In this document: positions 16,162-26,033 of the stretch, one piece after another | How the letters are laid out: every line of letters starts with the position of its first letter | How positions within the stretch are numbered: the first letter of the stretch is position 1 | Assembly (NCBI GenBank): GCA_903893785.1 | Contig: CAITNQ010000307.1 | Span: 1 to 64,000 of the forward strand | DNA from: an uncultured Gemmatimonadota bacterium | Lineage (GTDB): Bacteria > Latescibacterota > UBA2968 > UBA8231 | Length of the DNA: 64,000 bases | Direction of reading: 5' to 3' | Made by a program: the position numbers and the translations under genes | The notes under the pieces: model-generated | What the model was told of the DNA's origin: nothing | Seen by the model: the letters and a program-made list of their open reading frames with translations, nothing else | Databases searched by the model: none

Positions 16162-16731
16162 ATGCCGCCATCCCAGACCGAGGCTGCCGCCGGCTCCAGC
16201 CCGTTCCAGCGGCTGCTGCACTACAGCCATCTGTTCGCCTCGGTGGTCCACGGATCGCTGGAGGAGCGCTGCCTCCGCCAGGCTACCCCGCTGCCGCTGA
16301 CCATTCAACAGGTCAATCTCCTGCGCCTGATTGATCACCGGGGCACGCACCACGTGGGCGACATGGCGGACCTTCTCGGCGTCAGCCAACCGGCGGCCTC
16401 CAAGAATGTGGACAAACTGGTTCGGCTCAAACTGGTCAACCGCGAGGTGCTCGAGACGGATCGGCGGTCCCTGTCGCTGTCACTGACCGAAGAAGGTCGG
16501 GCCCTCATTCGACGCTACGAAAAGGCCAAGGAAGCCAAGCTCCAACAGGCTGTCGGCGAGCTCAGCCCGGCGGACCTGGAGCAGTTGACGACCGCTCTTG
16601 CCCACGTGTCGTACCAGATCCTCAAGGGGGAGAACACGCGGGGAAACTGCAACCGCTGCAACGCTTATTATACCGAAGCGTGCCCGATGCGGGCGTTGGC
16701 CATCGGTTGCAGTTACCTGAAAACGCGCTGA
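16162..16731 (+). CDS. MarR-family transcriptional regulator with C-terminal cysteine cluster
   Basis: This 189-residue protein is longer than the usual 140-150 for MarR. The winged helix-turn-helix spans about residues 45-125 ([47 protein letters not shown], shown in part). After the dimerisation helices a tail adds four cysteines, C-x2-C-x7-C-x8-C (NCNRC, EACPMR, AIGCSY), suggesting a metal or Fe-S site. It is the first gene of the Wood-Ljungdahl run, 67 bp before fhs. A redox- or metal-responsive regulator of that cluster is a reasonable inference. The ligand is unknown. Confidence 0.85.
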   Translation: MPPSQTEAAAGSSPFQRLLHYSHLFASVVHGSLEERCLRQATPLPLTIQQVNLLRLIDHRGTHHVGDMADLLGVSQPAASKNVDKLVRLKLVNREVLETDRRSLSLSLTEEGRALIRRYEKAKEAKLQQAVGELSPADLEQLTTALAHVSYQILKGENTRGNCNRCNAYYTEACPMRALAIGCSYLKTR

Positions 16732-16798
16732 ACACGGCGGTTGCGGGGCGCCCCCGGTCCGCTACCGGCGCGCCCGTCACAAAGGAGAAGGGACCCCG

Positions 16799-18541
16799 AT
16801 GAAGAGTGATCTCGAAATCGCCCAGGAAGCTCGGTTGAAGCCCATTCTGGCCATCGCCCGGGACCTGGGATTGGGCGAAGAAGACCTGGACCTGTACGGC
16901 CAGTACAAGGCCAAAGTGCACCTGGATGTGCTCGGGCGCCTGGCCGACCGGCCCAACGGCAAGTACGTCGACGTCACCGCCATCACCCCCACGCCACTGG
17001 GCGAAGGCAAAACAGTAACCACCATCGGCGTGTCGCTGGGTCTGCATCACATCGGCAAGAAGGTCCTCACCTGTATCCGCCAGCCTTCGCAGGGGCCCAC
17101 CTTCGGCATCAAGGGCGGCGCTGCCGGCGGCGGCTACTCGCAGGTGGTGCCGATGGAAGACTTCAATCTGCACCTGACCGGTGACATTCACGCGGTGACG
17201 GCTGCGCACAACCTGGCGTCGGCGGCCATCGACAATCGCATGTTCCACGAGGAAGGCGCCAGCGACGAGAAACTGGCCAAACTCGGTCTGTCGCGACTGG
17301 ACATTGATCCCTACTCGCTGACCTGGAACCGCGTCCTGGACGTCAGCGATCGGTCGCTGCGCAACGTCGTCGCGGGCCTGGGCTCGCGCGACGACGGCCG
17401 GCCTCGGCAGACCGGTTTCGACATTGCGGTGGCGTCGGAGGTAATGGCCATCCTGGCCCTGGCCACGGACCTGCGGGATCTGCGGCAGCGGCTCGGCCGG
17501 ATTGTCGTCGGCATGAGCCGCAGCGGCCGCCCGGTCACCACCGAAGACCTGGGCGTCGCGGGTGCGATGACGGTCCTGATGAAGGACGCCATCATGCCCA
17601 ACCTCATGCAGACGGTGGAGAACACGCCGGCCTTTGTGCACGCCGGGCCCTTCGCCAACATCGCCCACGGCAACAACTCCATCCTGGCCGACCAGATCGG
17701 GCTCAAAATGATGTCCGACGGCTATGTCGTCACCGAGAGTGGCTTCGGGGCCGACTGCGGCATGGAGAAGTTCATGAACATCAAGTGCCGTTACTCGGGC
17801 CTGGTGCCCAACTGCGTCGTCATTGTCGCCACGGTGCGGGCCCTCAAGATGCACGGTGGCGGCCCCCGCGTCGTTCCCGGCCGGCCTCTGCCGCAGGCGT
17901 ACCAGAAAGAGAACCTCGGACTGCTGGAGAAGGGCCTGTGCAACCTTGAAGCTTGCATCCGCATTGCCAAGCTGTACGGCATTCCGGCCGTGGTAGCCAT
18001 CAATCGCTTCACCACCGACGCCGATGCCGAGATCGAACTGATCAAAGCCGCCGCCGTGCGGGCCGGGGCCGAGGGCGCCTTCACCAGCGAGGTGTGGGCC
18101 AAAGGCGGCGCTGGCGGCGCCGAGCTGGCTGAGGCCGTGGCCGCCGCCTGCGACAAGCCGGGCGACTTCCGCTTCCTCTATCCCCTGGACATGCCGATCA
18201 AGCAGAAGATCGAGACCATCGCCACGCAGGTGTACGGTGCCAGCGGCGTCGACTACCTGCCGGCAGCGGAGGAGAAGGTGGCGCTGTACACGGCGCTCGG
18301 ATATGACCGCCTGCCGATCTGCATGGCCAAGACCCACCTGTCCCTGTCCCACGATCCGCTGCGCAAAGGCGCGCCGCGCGGCTTCACTCTGCCGATCCGC
18401 GACATTCGGGCTTCGGTGGGCGCCGGCTTCCTGTACCCGCTCTGCGGCGAGATGCGCACCATGCCCGGACTCCCGTCCGTGCCGGCCTACACCAAGATCG
18501 ACCTTGACCTGGAGACGGGTAAGGTCGTCGGCCTTTCCTGA
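16799..18541 (+). CDS. fhs: Formate-tetrahydrofolate ligase
   Basis: This 580-residue protein is slightly longer than the typical 555-560. Key motifs are [15 protein letters not shown] (ATP-binding loop), [23 protein letters not shown] in part, and [11 protein letters not shown]. It condenses formate, ATP and THF to 10-formyl-THF, the ATP-consuming step of the methyl branch. AAAGGAGAAGGGA precedes the ATG. The neighbours hdrCBA, mvhD, folD, metV and metF complete the branch from formyl-THF to methyl-THF. Confidence 0.97.
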   Translation: MKSDLEIAQEARLKPILAIARDLGLGEEDLDLYGQYKAKVHLDVLGRLADRPNGKYVDVTAITPTPLGEGKTVTTIGVSLGLHHIGKKVLTCIRQPSQGPTFGIKGGAAGGGYSQVVPMEDFNLHLTGDIHAVTAAHNLASAAIDNRMFHEEGASDEKLAKLGLSRLDIDPYSLTWNRVLDVSDRSLRNVVAGLGSRDDGRPRQTGFDIAVASEVMAILALATDLRDLRQRLGRIVVGMSRSGRPVTTEDLGVAGAMTVLMKDAIMPNLMQTVENTPAFVHAGPFANIAHGNNSILADQIGLKMMSDGYVVTESGFGADCGMEKFMNIKCRYSGLVPNCVVIVATVRALKMHGGGPRVVPGRPLPQAYQKENLGLLEKGLCNLEACIRIAKLYGIPAVVAINRFTTDADAEIELIKAAAVRAGAEGAFTSEVWAKGGAGGAELAEAVAAACDKPGDFRFLYPLDMPIKQKIETIATQVYGASGVDYLPAAEEKVALYTALGYDRLPICMAKTHLSLSHDPLRKGAPRGFTLPIRDIRASVGAGFLYPLCGEMRTMPGLPSVPAYTKIDLDLETGKVVGLS

Positions 18542-18558
18542 ACCCAGGCAGGTATACC

Positions 18559-19119
18559 ATGGCGCCGGTGTCCGGACCCACGAACCCGAGCGGCGACTTC
18601 CTCGCCGAGGTTGAGGCCGCGTTCGGGCAGTCCATTTCGTCCTGCTTCCACTGCGGCAAGTGCTCCAGTGGCTGTCCGGTGACTTTCGCCATGGACTTTC
18701 TGCCCAACCAGATCCTGCGCCTGGTGCAGATGGGGTGCAAGGAGCAGGCGTTGGGCAGTTCTACCCTGTGGCTGTGCGCCTCGTGCCAGACGTGCACGAC
18801 CCGCTGCCCCAACGAGGTCGACATCGCCGGGTTGATGGATGTGTTGCGCCAGCTGGCGGTGCGCGCCGGGGTCGCCGTGGCCGAGGAAGACGTGGTGGCA
18901 TTCCACGACGCCTTCCTCGGCTCGGTGGCCAAGCGGGGACGCGTGTTCGAGGCCGGGATGCTGGCCGAGTTCCGCATGCGGACCCGCGATCACCGGCCCT
19001 GGCTCGAAGACGCCGAACTGGGGTGGGAAATGTTCCGCCGCGGCAAACTCCGGTTGCTGCCCGAGCGCATTCGTGGCCAGCAGGAAATCAAGGAAATCTT
19101 CCGTCGCAGCGAGGATTGA
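18559..19119 (+). CDS. hdrC: Heterodisulfide reductase subunit C-like protein (two 4Fe-4S clusters)
   Basis: This 186-residue ferredoxin-like protein has two clusters: CFHCGKCSSGCP (about residue 33) and CASCQTCTTRCP (about residue 75). The rest is helical, as in HdrC. It passes electrons between HdrA and HdrB. The start is 17 bp after fhs. The gene order hdrC-hdrB-hdrA-mvhD followed by metV-metF parallels the MetFV-HdrABC-MvhD arrangement described for Moorella, where the complex is thought to link NADH, methylene-THF and another acceptor. Confidence 0.92.
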   Translation: MAPVSGPTNPSGDFLAEVEAAFGQSISSCFHCGKCSSGCPVTFAMDFLPNQILRLVQMGCKEQALGSSTLWLCASCQTCTTRCPNEVDIAGLMDVLRQLAVRAGVAVAEEDVVAFHDAFLGSVAKRGRVFEAGMLAEFRMRTRDHRPWLEDAELGWEMFRRGKLRLLPERIRGQQEIKEIFRRSED

Positions 19120-19121
19120 CC

Positions 19122-20018
19122 GTGTCCAGCCTGAAGCCGCTGACCCCTGACACCAGCGCGGCACCGAGCGAGTGGTCCTATTTCCCTGGCTGCTCGCTGC
19201 ACTCGACCGCGCGCGAGTACGACGAGTCAACGCGCGCTGTATGCGCGGCGCTGGGTATCTCGCTGCACGAACTGGCCGACTGGAACTGCTGCGGGTCCAC
19301 CTCGGCCCATAGCGTCAACCACCAGCTGGCCCGGCTGCTGCCGCAGCGCAACCTCGCGCTGGCCGGCCGCACGGGGCTCGGCCTGATGATCCCCTGCGCC
19401 GCCTGCTACGGCCGCTCCAAGGCTGCTGAGGCGGACCTGCGGGCGGCCGCTGCCACCGGCGAGGGCGAGGTGCCGACCATTCCGAACCGGATCAGCCACG
19501 TCCTGGATGTGCTGGCCGACGCCGACGTGCTGCTGCGCCTGGCGGCACAGATACGGCGCCCCCTGACGGGCCTGCGGACCGTCTGCTACTACGGCTGTCT
19601 GACCTCACGACCGCCGCGCCTGACCGGGGCGGCCGACTACGAGGACCCCCAGTCCATGGACCAGCTGCTGGCGGCGGCCGGTGCCGTCGTCATGCCGTGG
19701 TCGTTCAAGACTGACTGCTGCGGCGCCAGTCTGACGTTGACGCGCAGCGATGTCGTCGTGCGCCTGGTGGACCGACTGCTGCGCATGGCTCAGGAAGCCG
19801 GTGCCGACTGCGTCGTCGTGGCCTGCAGCATGTGCCAGGCCAACCTGGATGCACGGCAGCGCCAGACCAGCGTCGCCGGCGGTGACCAGGCGGGCATCCC
19901 GGTTTTCTACGTTACCGAACTGCTGGCTCTGGCCCTGGATCTGCCGGGCGCCCGCGGCTGGTGGCGCCGTCACCTGACCGACCCGGTCGGCCTGCTGACC
20001 GCGCGAGGTCTGGCGTGA
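19122..20018 (+). CDS. hdrB: Heterodisulfide reductase subunit B-like protein (CCG domains)
   Basis: The protein has 298 residues from a GTG placed 2 bp after hdrC with GAGG upstream. Two cysteine-rich CCG domains are visible: the first has YFPGCSLH, WNCCGS and CAACYGR; the second has CYYGCL, DCCGAS and ACSMCQ. In methanogens such domains bind the noncubane 4Fe-4S clusters that reduce heterodisulfide. In acetogens lacking CoM/CoB the partner differs, so the real electron acceptor of this module is uncertain. The stop overlaps the next start (GTGA), indicating coupling with hdrA. Confidence 0.92.
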   Translation: MSSLKPLTPDTSAAPSEWSYFPGCSLHSTAREYDESTRAVCAALGISLHELADWNCCGSTSAHSVNHQLARLLPQRNLALAGRTGLGLMIPCAACYGRSKAAEADLRAAAATGEGEVPTIPNRISHVLDVLADADVLLRLAAQIRRPLTGLRTVCYYGCLTSRPPRLTGAADYEDPQSMDQLLAAAGAVVMPWSFKTDCCGASLTLTRSDVVVRLVDRLLRMAQEAGADCVVVACSMCQANLDARQRQTSVAGGDQAGIPVFYVTELLALALDLPGARGWWRRHLTDPVGLLTARGLA

Positions 20019-23000
20019 ACCCGGGCGCTGGTGTCGACGGCGGTACTGCCATGCAAAGGGATAGCGCGAATATGGACGAAGGTCAGGACCGCAGCCCCAT
20101 GACCGGCGCCGTGGCCGTGGTCGGTGGGGGTATTGCCGGTATGCAGGCTTCGCTCGACCTGGCCGAAGCCGGTTACCGGGTGTACCTGCTTGAACGGCAG
20201 AGCGGCATCGGTGGCCGCATGGCGCAGTTGGACAAGACCTTCCCGACCAATGACTGCGCCATGTGCACCATCTCGCCGCGGCTAGTCGAGTGCGCCAAGC
20301 ACGCCAATATCGAGATCATCACCCACGCCGAGGTGCTGTCGGCCGAAGGCCAGGCCGGCTCCTTCAACCTGTCGGTGCTCAAACACCCGACGTTTGTGCA
20401 GGCGGACAAGTGCAACGCCTGCGGCGACTGTCAGGCCGTCTGTCCGGTGCAGCTGCCCGACGAGTTCAATGGCAGTCTGGGGCCGCGCAAGGTCATCCAC
20501 AAGCTCTACCCGCAGACCATCCCCAACGTATACACCATCGACAAGGGCGCGCCGCCCCCATGCCGGGCCACCTGCCCAGCCCACGTCAACGTTCAGGGCT
20601 ATGTGGCCCTGATCGGGCAGCGCAAGTACCGCGAGGCGGTGGACCTGATCCGCCAGCGCCATCCGTTGCCGTCGGTCTGCGGGCGCGTCTGCCACCACCC
20701 CTGCGAGTCCAAGTGCAACCGGCGCGAACTCGACGAAGGCGTGTCGGTGAACGCGCTCAAACGCTTTGCTGCGGACCACGAGCGCGACCGCCGGCGGCGT
20801 GAGGGCGTCGCCTGGCCGCGCGTCGACGCGGCCACGTTGACGGGTCCCAAGGTGGCGGTGGTGGGGGCCGGGCCGGCTGGATTGACGGCCGCGCACGACC
20901 TGGCCCGCACTGGCCACCGCGTCACGGTCTTCGAGGCAGGCCCGGTGCCGGGCGGCATGTTGGCCATGGGCATCCCCGCGTACCGCCTGCCCAAAGACGT
21001 GCTGTGGGATGAGGTAGATGGCCTGGTCGCTGCCGGTATCGAGCTCAAGCTGAACAGCCCCATCGGCCCTGACTTGACCCTGGACGATCTGCGACGTCAG
21101 GGGTACGAGGCCGTCTTCCTGGCCGTGGGCGCCCAGCGTAGCCGCCGCCTGCGGCTGGAAGGCACCGATCTGGGGGGCATTCTGTACGGCGTCGAGTTCC
21201 TGCGGGCCGCCAATCTGGGCGAAGAGGTGCAACTCGGTCGGCGCGTGCTGGTGGTGGGCGGCGGCAACGTGGCGGTGGATGTGGCGCAGACGGCGCTGCG
21301 CCTGGGCGCGGAAGAGGTGCATCTGGTCTGCCTCGAGTCACGGCAGGAGATGCCGGCGCACGAATGGGAGATCGAGGATGCCCTTGAGGAGCGCATCGTG
21401 CTGCATTGCTCCCGGGGTCCGAACCGTTTCGTTGGCACGGGGCGGGTGAGCGGCCTGGAAACCCTCGATTGTTCGCGGGTGTTTGACGACAGCGGTCGTT
21501 TCGCCCCGGTGCTGGTGCCGGGGACCGAGACGGTCCTGGCTGCCGACACCGTCATCGTTGCCATTGGCCAGGAATTGGACCTGGATTTTCTGGGTGATGC
21601 CGCGCCGATCCAGGTGGGGCCACGGCGCACCCTCGACGTGGACCCGGTGACCCTCCAGAGCCCTGCTCCCTGGCTGTTCGCCGGTGGCGATGCGGTGCTG
21701 GGGCCGGCATCGGCCGTGCAGGCGGTGGCGCACGGGCACGAGGCGGCCGAGTCTGTCCGCCGTTACCTGGAGGGCCGGGACCTGCGCCAGGGCCGCGAGG
21801 CAGCGGCGCCGACGCCAGCCGGCCGTCCGTCCGGACGATTCGCCCCCCAGGCCCGTCAGCGTGCCGCGCGCCTGGACGCAGCCACGCGCCGCGAGTCCTT
21901 CGTCGAGATCGAACTGGGACTGACCGAAGAGCAGGCGGTAGCCGAGGCCAGCCGCTGCCTGAACTGCGGCATCTGCTCCGAGTGCCTGCAGTGCGTGGGG
22001 GCCTGTCAGGCCAAAGCCATCGATCACGAGATGCGTGAGGAGGTGCTGTCGCTGCAGGTGGGCGCCGTGGTCATGGCGCCGGGCTTTGAGCCCTTCGATC
22101 CGTCCCGGCGCAGCGAATACGGCTACGGTCGCTTCGCCAATGTCGTGACCGCCATGGAGTTCGAGCGCGTGCTCAGCGCCTCGGGCCCGTACCTGGGCGA
22201 GGTCCGACGGCCCTCGGACGGCGCTCACCCACGCCGCGTGGCCTGGATTCAGTGCGTGGGTTCCCGCGACCAGGCCTGCGGCAACGGGTACTGCTCCTCA
22301 GTCTGCTGCATGTACGCCACCAAAGAAGCCATCATGGCCCGCGACCACGAGCCGGGCCTGCAGGCAACCATCTTCTACAATGATATCCGGGCTTTCGGCA
22401 AAGGTTTCGAGCGGTACTACGAGAACGCCAGGGCTACCGCCGGGATCCGCTACGTCAAGAGTATGGTGTCCACCGTCAAGGAGTTGCAGCAGAGCCGCAA
22501 CCTGTTGCTCCAGTACGCCCAAGAAGATGGCACGGTCACCGAGGAGGAGTTCGACCTGGTGGTCCTCTCGGTGGGGGTGACGGCTTCGGCCCAGACGCGG
22601 CAGATGGCCCAGCGTCTGGGTGTCGAAGTCACTCCCTATGGTTTCGCCCGCACGGGTACCTTCGCGCCCAACCAAACCTCCCGCCCCGGGGTCTTTGTCT
22701 GCGGCGCCTTCGAGGGGCCGTTGGACATCCCCGAGGCGGTCACTAGCGCTAGCAGTGCGGCCGCCCTGGCCAGCCAACTGCTGGCGCCGGTCCGAGGCAC
22801 GCTGGTGCACGAACAGGTCTATCCGCCTGAACGGGATGTCCGCGGCGAGGAACCCCGGATCGGTGTGTTCGTCTGCCACTGCGGTACCAATATTGCCCGC
22901 ACCGTGGGTGTCGAAGAGGCGGTGGCTTACGCCCGGACGCTGCCCCATGTAGCCCACGCTGAACACAATCTGTACACCTGCTCCACCGACGCTCAGCGGC

Positions 23001-24523
23001 ACATCATTGCCTCCCTGCAGGAGCACGGGTTGAACCGGATGGTCATCGCCTCCTGCACGCCGCGCACCCACGAACCCTTGTTCCGCGACGCCATGCGGCA
23101 GGCGGGCCTCAATCCGTACCTGTTCGAGATGACCAACATTCGCGACCAGTGTTCGTGGGTCCACGCCGCTGTCCCGGACCGGGCCACGCGCAAAGCCGAG
23201 GACCTGGTGCGCATGGCCGTCGCCCGGGCGGCATCGCTGGAACCGCTGCACGACATGAGCTTCGCTGTCCAGCGCCAGGCCCTGGTGATCGGCGGCGGCC
23301 TGGCCGGCATGACGGCGTCCCTGTCCCTGGCCCGCCAGGGGTTTGCCGTGGCCCTGGTCGAACGGCAGACGCAGTTGGGCGGCCGCTTGCGGCAGCTTCA
23401 CTATCTGTTGGGCGGCGAGAATCCGGCCGCGCAGCTGGAGGAACTCCTGGCGCAGATCGCGGCCGAGCGGCGCATCCAGGTCTATCTGGAGGCCGATATC
23501 ATCGGGTTCTCCGGCCACGTGGGCAGTTTTCACACCCGGGTGCTGGCCGGCCGCGAGGAGGTCGAGATCGACCATGGCGTGGTCATTGTCGCCACCGGGG
23601 GAGTGGAGTACCAGCCCACGCAGTACCTGTACGGCGAAGACCCGCGCGTTTTGACCCAGTCGGAACTTGAGCAGCGCCTGGCCCAACCGCAGACGCCGGC
23701 CGCCGAGCCGCGCGAGGTGGTCATGATCCAGTGCGTCGGCTCGCGTGATGCCGATCACCCCAGCTGCAGCCGCATCTGTTGCGGGCAGGCGGTGAAGAAC
23801 GCGCTCAAGCTCAAGGAGCAGAACCCGGCCAGCCGGGTCTGCGTCTTCTACCGCGACATGCGCACGTACGGGATTACCGAAGACTACTACCGGCAGGCCC
23901 GCGAAGCCGGTGTGCTCTTCGTCCGCTACGAGCCGACCAATCCCCCGGTGGTCACGGTCCGCGACGGCCGCCTGCAGGTGACCGGGTACGACCCGGTGCT
24001 GCGGGGCGAGTTACAGTTGCACCCGGACTGGGTCGTCCTCAGTGCCGCGGTCCGCGCCCAACCGGACAGCCGCGACCTGGGTACGCTGCTCAAGGTGCCG
24101 TCCACGGCCGATGGCACCTTCCTCGAGGCGCACCTGAAGCTCCGCCCGGTGGACTTTGCCAATGAGGGCATGTTCCTCTGCGGGTTAGCTCATTCGCCCA
24201 AGACCGTGGCCGAAACCATCACCCAGGCCCGTGGCGCGGCGGCCCGGGCGGCTACCATACTGGGAAAAGACCACCTGTCCATCCCGGGAACCGTGGCCCG
24301 GGTCAAGCAGGAGTCGTGCGCGGCCTGCCTGACCTGCGTTCGCGCCTGCCCGTTCGATGTCCCCATCATTCGCGACGGCGTCGCGCACATCGAAGCCACC
24401 ATGTGCCAGGGGTGCGGCACCTGCGCGGCCGCGTGTCCGGCCAAAGCCATCGAGCTGGGGCACTTCAAAGACCACCAGGTACTCGCCATGGTGGCGGGCC
24501 CCGAACTGCCGGTCCTGCCATGA
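20015..24523 (+). CDS. hdrA: Giant HdrA: HdrA - GltD/NfnB-like - HdrA fusion with three flavin domains
   Basis: The protein has about 1502 residues from the GTG overlapping hdrB (GAGGTC upstream); ATGs at 20051 and 20099 are alternatives. Order: HdrA FAD domain (AVVGGGIAGM, Cys motif TNDCAMCTISPRLVEC), 4Fe-4S (CNACGDCQAVCP), GltD/NfnB-like unit with cysteines (CRATCPAH, CGRVCHHPCESKC), FAD (VAVVGAGPAGLTAAHDLA) and NAD(P) fold (VLVVGGGNVAVDVAQ), ferredoxin (CLNCGICSECLQCVGAC), HdrA C-terminal part (IQCVGSRD), then a second HdrA-like half (VFVCHCGTN, LVIGGGLAGM, IQCVGSRD) and a terminal two-cluster ferredoxin (CAACLTCVRACP, CQGCGTCAAACP). Ordinary HdrA has about 650 residues and one FAD. The extra flavin units suggest built-in NAD(P)H oxidation and electron bifurcation. 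Confidence 0.92.
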   Translation: MNPGAGVDGGTAMQRDSANMDEGQDRSPMTGAVAVVGGGIAGMQASLDLAEAGYRVYLLERQSGIGGRMAQLDKTFPTNDCAMCTISPRLVECAKHANIEIITHAEVLSAEGQAGSFNLSVLKHPTFVQADKCNACGDCQAVCPVQLPDEFNGSLGPRKVIHKLYPQTIPNVYTIDKGAPPPCRATCPAHVNVQGYVALIGQRKYREAVDLIRQRHPLPSVCGRVCHHPCESKCNRRELDEGVSVNALKRFAADHERDRRRREGVAWPRVDAATLTGPKVAVVGAGPAGLTAAHDLARTGHRVTVFEAGPVPGGMLAMGIPAYRLPKDVLWDEVDGLVAAGIELKLNSPIGPDLTLDDLRRQGYEAVFLAVGAQRSRRLRLEGTDLGGILYGVEFLRAANLGEEVQLGRRVLVVGGGNVAVDVAQTALRLGAEEVHLVCLESRQEMPAHEWEIEDALEERIVLHCSRGPNRFVGTGRVSGLETLDCSRVFDDSGRFAPVLVPGTETVLAADTVIVAIGQELDLDFLGDAAPIQVGPRRTLDVDPVTLQSPAPWLFAGGDAVLGPASAVQAVAHGHEAAESVRRYLEGRDLRQGREAAAPTPAGRPSGRFAPQARQRAARLDAATRRESFVEIELGLTEEQAVAEASRCLNCGICSECLQCVGACQAKAIDHEMREEVLSLQVGAVVMAPGFEPFDPSRRSEYGYGRFANVVTAMEFERVLSASGPYLGEVRRPSDGAHPRRVAWIQCVGSRDQACGNGYCSSVCCMYATKEAIMARDHEPGLQATIFYNDIRAFGKGFERYYENARATAGIRYVKSMVSTVKELQQSRNLLLQYAQEDGTVTEEEFDLVVLSVGVTASAQTRQMAQRLGVEVTPYGFARTGTFAPNQTSRPGVFVCGAFEGPLDIPEAVTSASSAAALASQLLAPVRGTLVHEQVYPPERDVRGEEPRIGVFVCHCGTNIARTVGVEEAVAYARTLPHVAHAEHNLYTCSTDAQRHIIASLQEHGLNRMVIASCTPRTHEPLFRDAMRQAGLNPYLFEMTNIRDQCSWVHAAVPDRATRKAEDLVRMAVARAASLEPLHDMSFAVQRQALVIGGGLAGMTASLSLARQGFAVALVERQTQLGGRLRQLHYLLGGENPAAQLEELLAQIAAERRIQVYLEADIIGFSGHVGSFHTRVLAGREEVEIDHGVVIVATGGVEYQPTQYLYGEDPRVLTQSELEQRLAQPQTPAAEPREVVMIQCVGSRDADHPSCSRICCGQAVKNALKLKEQNPASRVCVFYRDMRTYGITEDYYRQAREAGVLFVRYEPTNPPVVTVRDGRLQVTGYDPVLRGELQLHPDWVVLSAAVRAQPDSRDLGTLLKVPSTADGTFLEAHLKLRPVDFANEGMFLCGLAHSPKTVAETITQARGAAARAATILGKDHLSIPGTVARVKQESCAACLTCVRACPFDVPIIRDGVAHIEATMCQGCGTCAAACPAKAIELGHFKDHQVLAMVAGPELPVLP

Positions 24524-24551
24524 CCCGCGAACGTGTCCCTGGGAGCTATCT

Positions 24552-25058
24552 ATGAGCGACACACCTGCCGAGGCTGCGGCGAACGCGGCGTTCGAACCGC
24601 GGATCATTGCCTTCTGCTGCCAGTTCTGCGCCTATGCCGCCGCTGACCTGGCTGGTTCCATGCGCCTGCAGTACCCGCCCAATGTGCGGGTGATCCGCCT
24701 GCTGTGCACCGGCAAGACCGACCCGCTGTTCTTCCTCAGAGCCTTTGAGGGGGGCGCTGACGGCGTCTTTGTCGCCGGGTGCATGGAAGGCAACTGTCAC
24801 TTCCTGCAGGGCAACCTGCGGGCCAGGAAGCGCGTGCTCTACGCCAAGGGCCTGCTCGACGAGGTCGGCATTGACGGCGAGCGCCTGGAGATGTTCAACA
24901 TGTCGGCGGGCGAAGGCGCCAAGTTCGCCGCCGCCGTGGAAGAGATGACCAGCCGCGTACGTCGCCTGGGGCCCTCGCCGGTCAAGGTGCACGGTACGCA
25001 GCTCGACGCGGCCGTGAAGCAGATCGCCCAGACCGCCCAGGTGGGCGCCGCGGCCTAG
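24552..25058 (+). CDS. mvhD: Hydrogenase delta subunit-like 2Fe-2S protein MvhD
   Basis: This 168-residue MvhD/FlpD-family protein shows FCCQFCAYAAADLAG near the N-terminus, RVIRLLCTGKTDPLFFL and VAGCMEGNCHFLQGN, the cysteines expected to hold a 2Fe-2S cluster. In methanogens it links HdrA to hydrogenase or formate dehydrogenase. No hydrogenase is encoded here, so it may link the flavin-rich HdrA to MetFV. It starts 28 bp after hdrA. Confidence 0.9.
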   Translation: MSDTPAEAAANAAFEPRIIAFCCQFCAYAAADLAGSMRLQYPPNVRVIRLLCTGKTDPLFFLRAFEGGADGVFVAGCMEGNCHFLQGNLRARKRVLYAKGLLDEVGIDGERLEMFNMSAGEGAKFAAAVEEMTSRVRRLGPSPVKVHGTQLDAAVKQIAQTAQVGAAA

Positions 25059-25098
25059 CCTCCCGACCGCACAACGCCAACAAGAAGGAAATCAGAGC

Positions 25099-25989
25099 AT
25101 GGCAGCTCAGATCCTCAGTGGTGACGACGTAGCCCGGCAGATGCGGCGCGAGATGAAGGAAGAGGTGGCGCGGCTGCAGGCCGACAGTGGCGTGGTACCG
25201 GGGCTGGCCGTGGTCCTGGTGGGCGACAACCCGGCCTCCATTTCCTACGTCACCGGCAAAGAGAAGGCCTGCGCCGAAGTCGGCATCCGCTCGGTGCCGC
25301 ACAAGTTCGATGCCGACCTCAGCGAGGCGGCCCTGCTGGCCCTCATCGGGCAGCTCAATGCCGACCCGGCGATCCACGGCATCCTGATCCAGTTGCCGCT
25401 GCCCCGGCAGATCGATGAGAGTCGCGTCCTGCTCGCCATTGACCCCAGCAAGGATGTCGACGGCTTCCACCCGGTGAACCTGGGCAAGATGCTCATCGGT
25501 CAGGAGTGCTTCCTGCCCTGCACGCCTCACGGCGTGCAGCAGTTGCTGCTGCGGAGCGGCGTGCCGATCGAGGGTCGTCACGTGGTCGTCGTGGGCCGCA
25601 GCAACATCGTCGGCAAGCCCGTGGCCAACATCCTGTTTCAAAAGCAACCGGGGGCCAATGCCACGGTGACCATTTGCCACACGGGCACGCCCGATATGGG
25701 GTACTTCACCCGGCAGGCGGACATTCTCATCGTGGCGGCGGGCCGCCCCAACACGGTCACGGCCGACATGGTGCGCGAGGGCGCCGTGGTCGTCGACGTG
25801 GGTGTCAACCGGGTTCCGGACGCCAGCCGCAAGAGCGGCTTCCGGCTGGTCGGCGACGTCGACTATGCCGGGGTCAGCGCCAAGGCCAGCGCCATCTCGC
25901 CGGTACCCGGCGGCGTTGGCCCCATGACCATCACCATGCTGCTGTACAACACCATCCGGTCGGCCAAAGCCTTCCACCAGGCGGCCTGA
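25099..25989 (+). CDS. folD: Bifunctional methylene-THF dehydrogenase / methenyl-THF cyclohydrolase
   Basis: This 296-residue protein has the usual FolD length. Motifs are SYVTGKEKACAEVGI (catalytic Lys/Tyr region), HGILIQLPLP, DVDGFHPVNLGKM and HVVVVGRSNIVGKPVANIL (NAD(P)-binding loop), ending in PVPGGVGPMTITMLL. It converts 10-formyl-THF products to methylene-THF, linking Fhs to MetF. It follows an AAGAAGGAAATC ribosome region in the run of co-directional genes. Confidence 0.97.
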   Translation: MAAQILSGDDVARQMRREMKEEVARLQADSGVVPGLAVVLVGDNPASISYVTGKEKACAEVGIRSVPHKFDADLSEAALLALIGQLNADPAIHGILIQLPLPRQIDESRVLLAIDPSKDVDGFHPVNLGKMLIGQECFLPCTPHGVQQLLLRSGVPIEGRHVVVVGRSNIVGKPVANILFQKQPGANATVTICHTGTPDMGYFTRQADILIVAAGRPNTVTADMVREGAVVVDVGVNRVPDASRKSGFRLVGDVDYAGVSAKASAISPVPGGVGPMTITMLLYNTIRSAKAFHQAA

Positions 25990-26033
25990 ATAACCCACCC
26001 CTCCCCTCGCGGTCCAGGCGCGGAGATCGGCCC

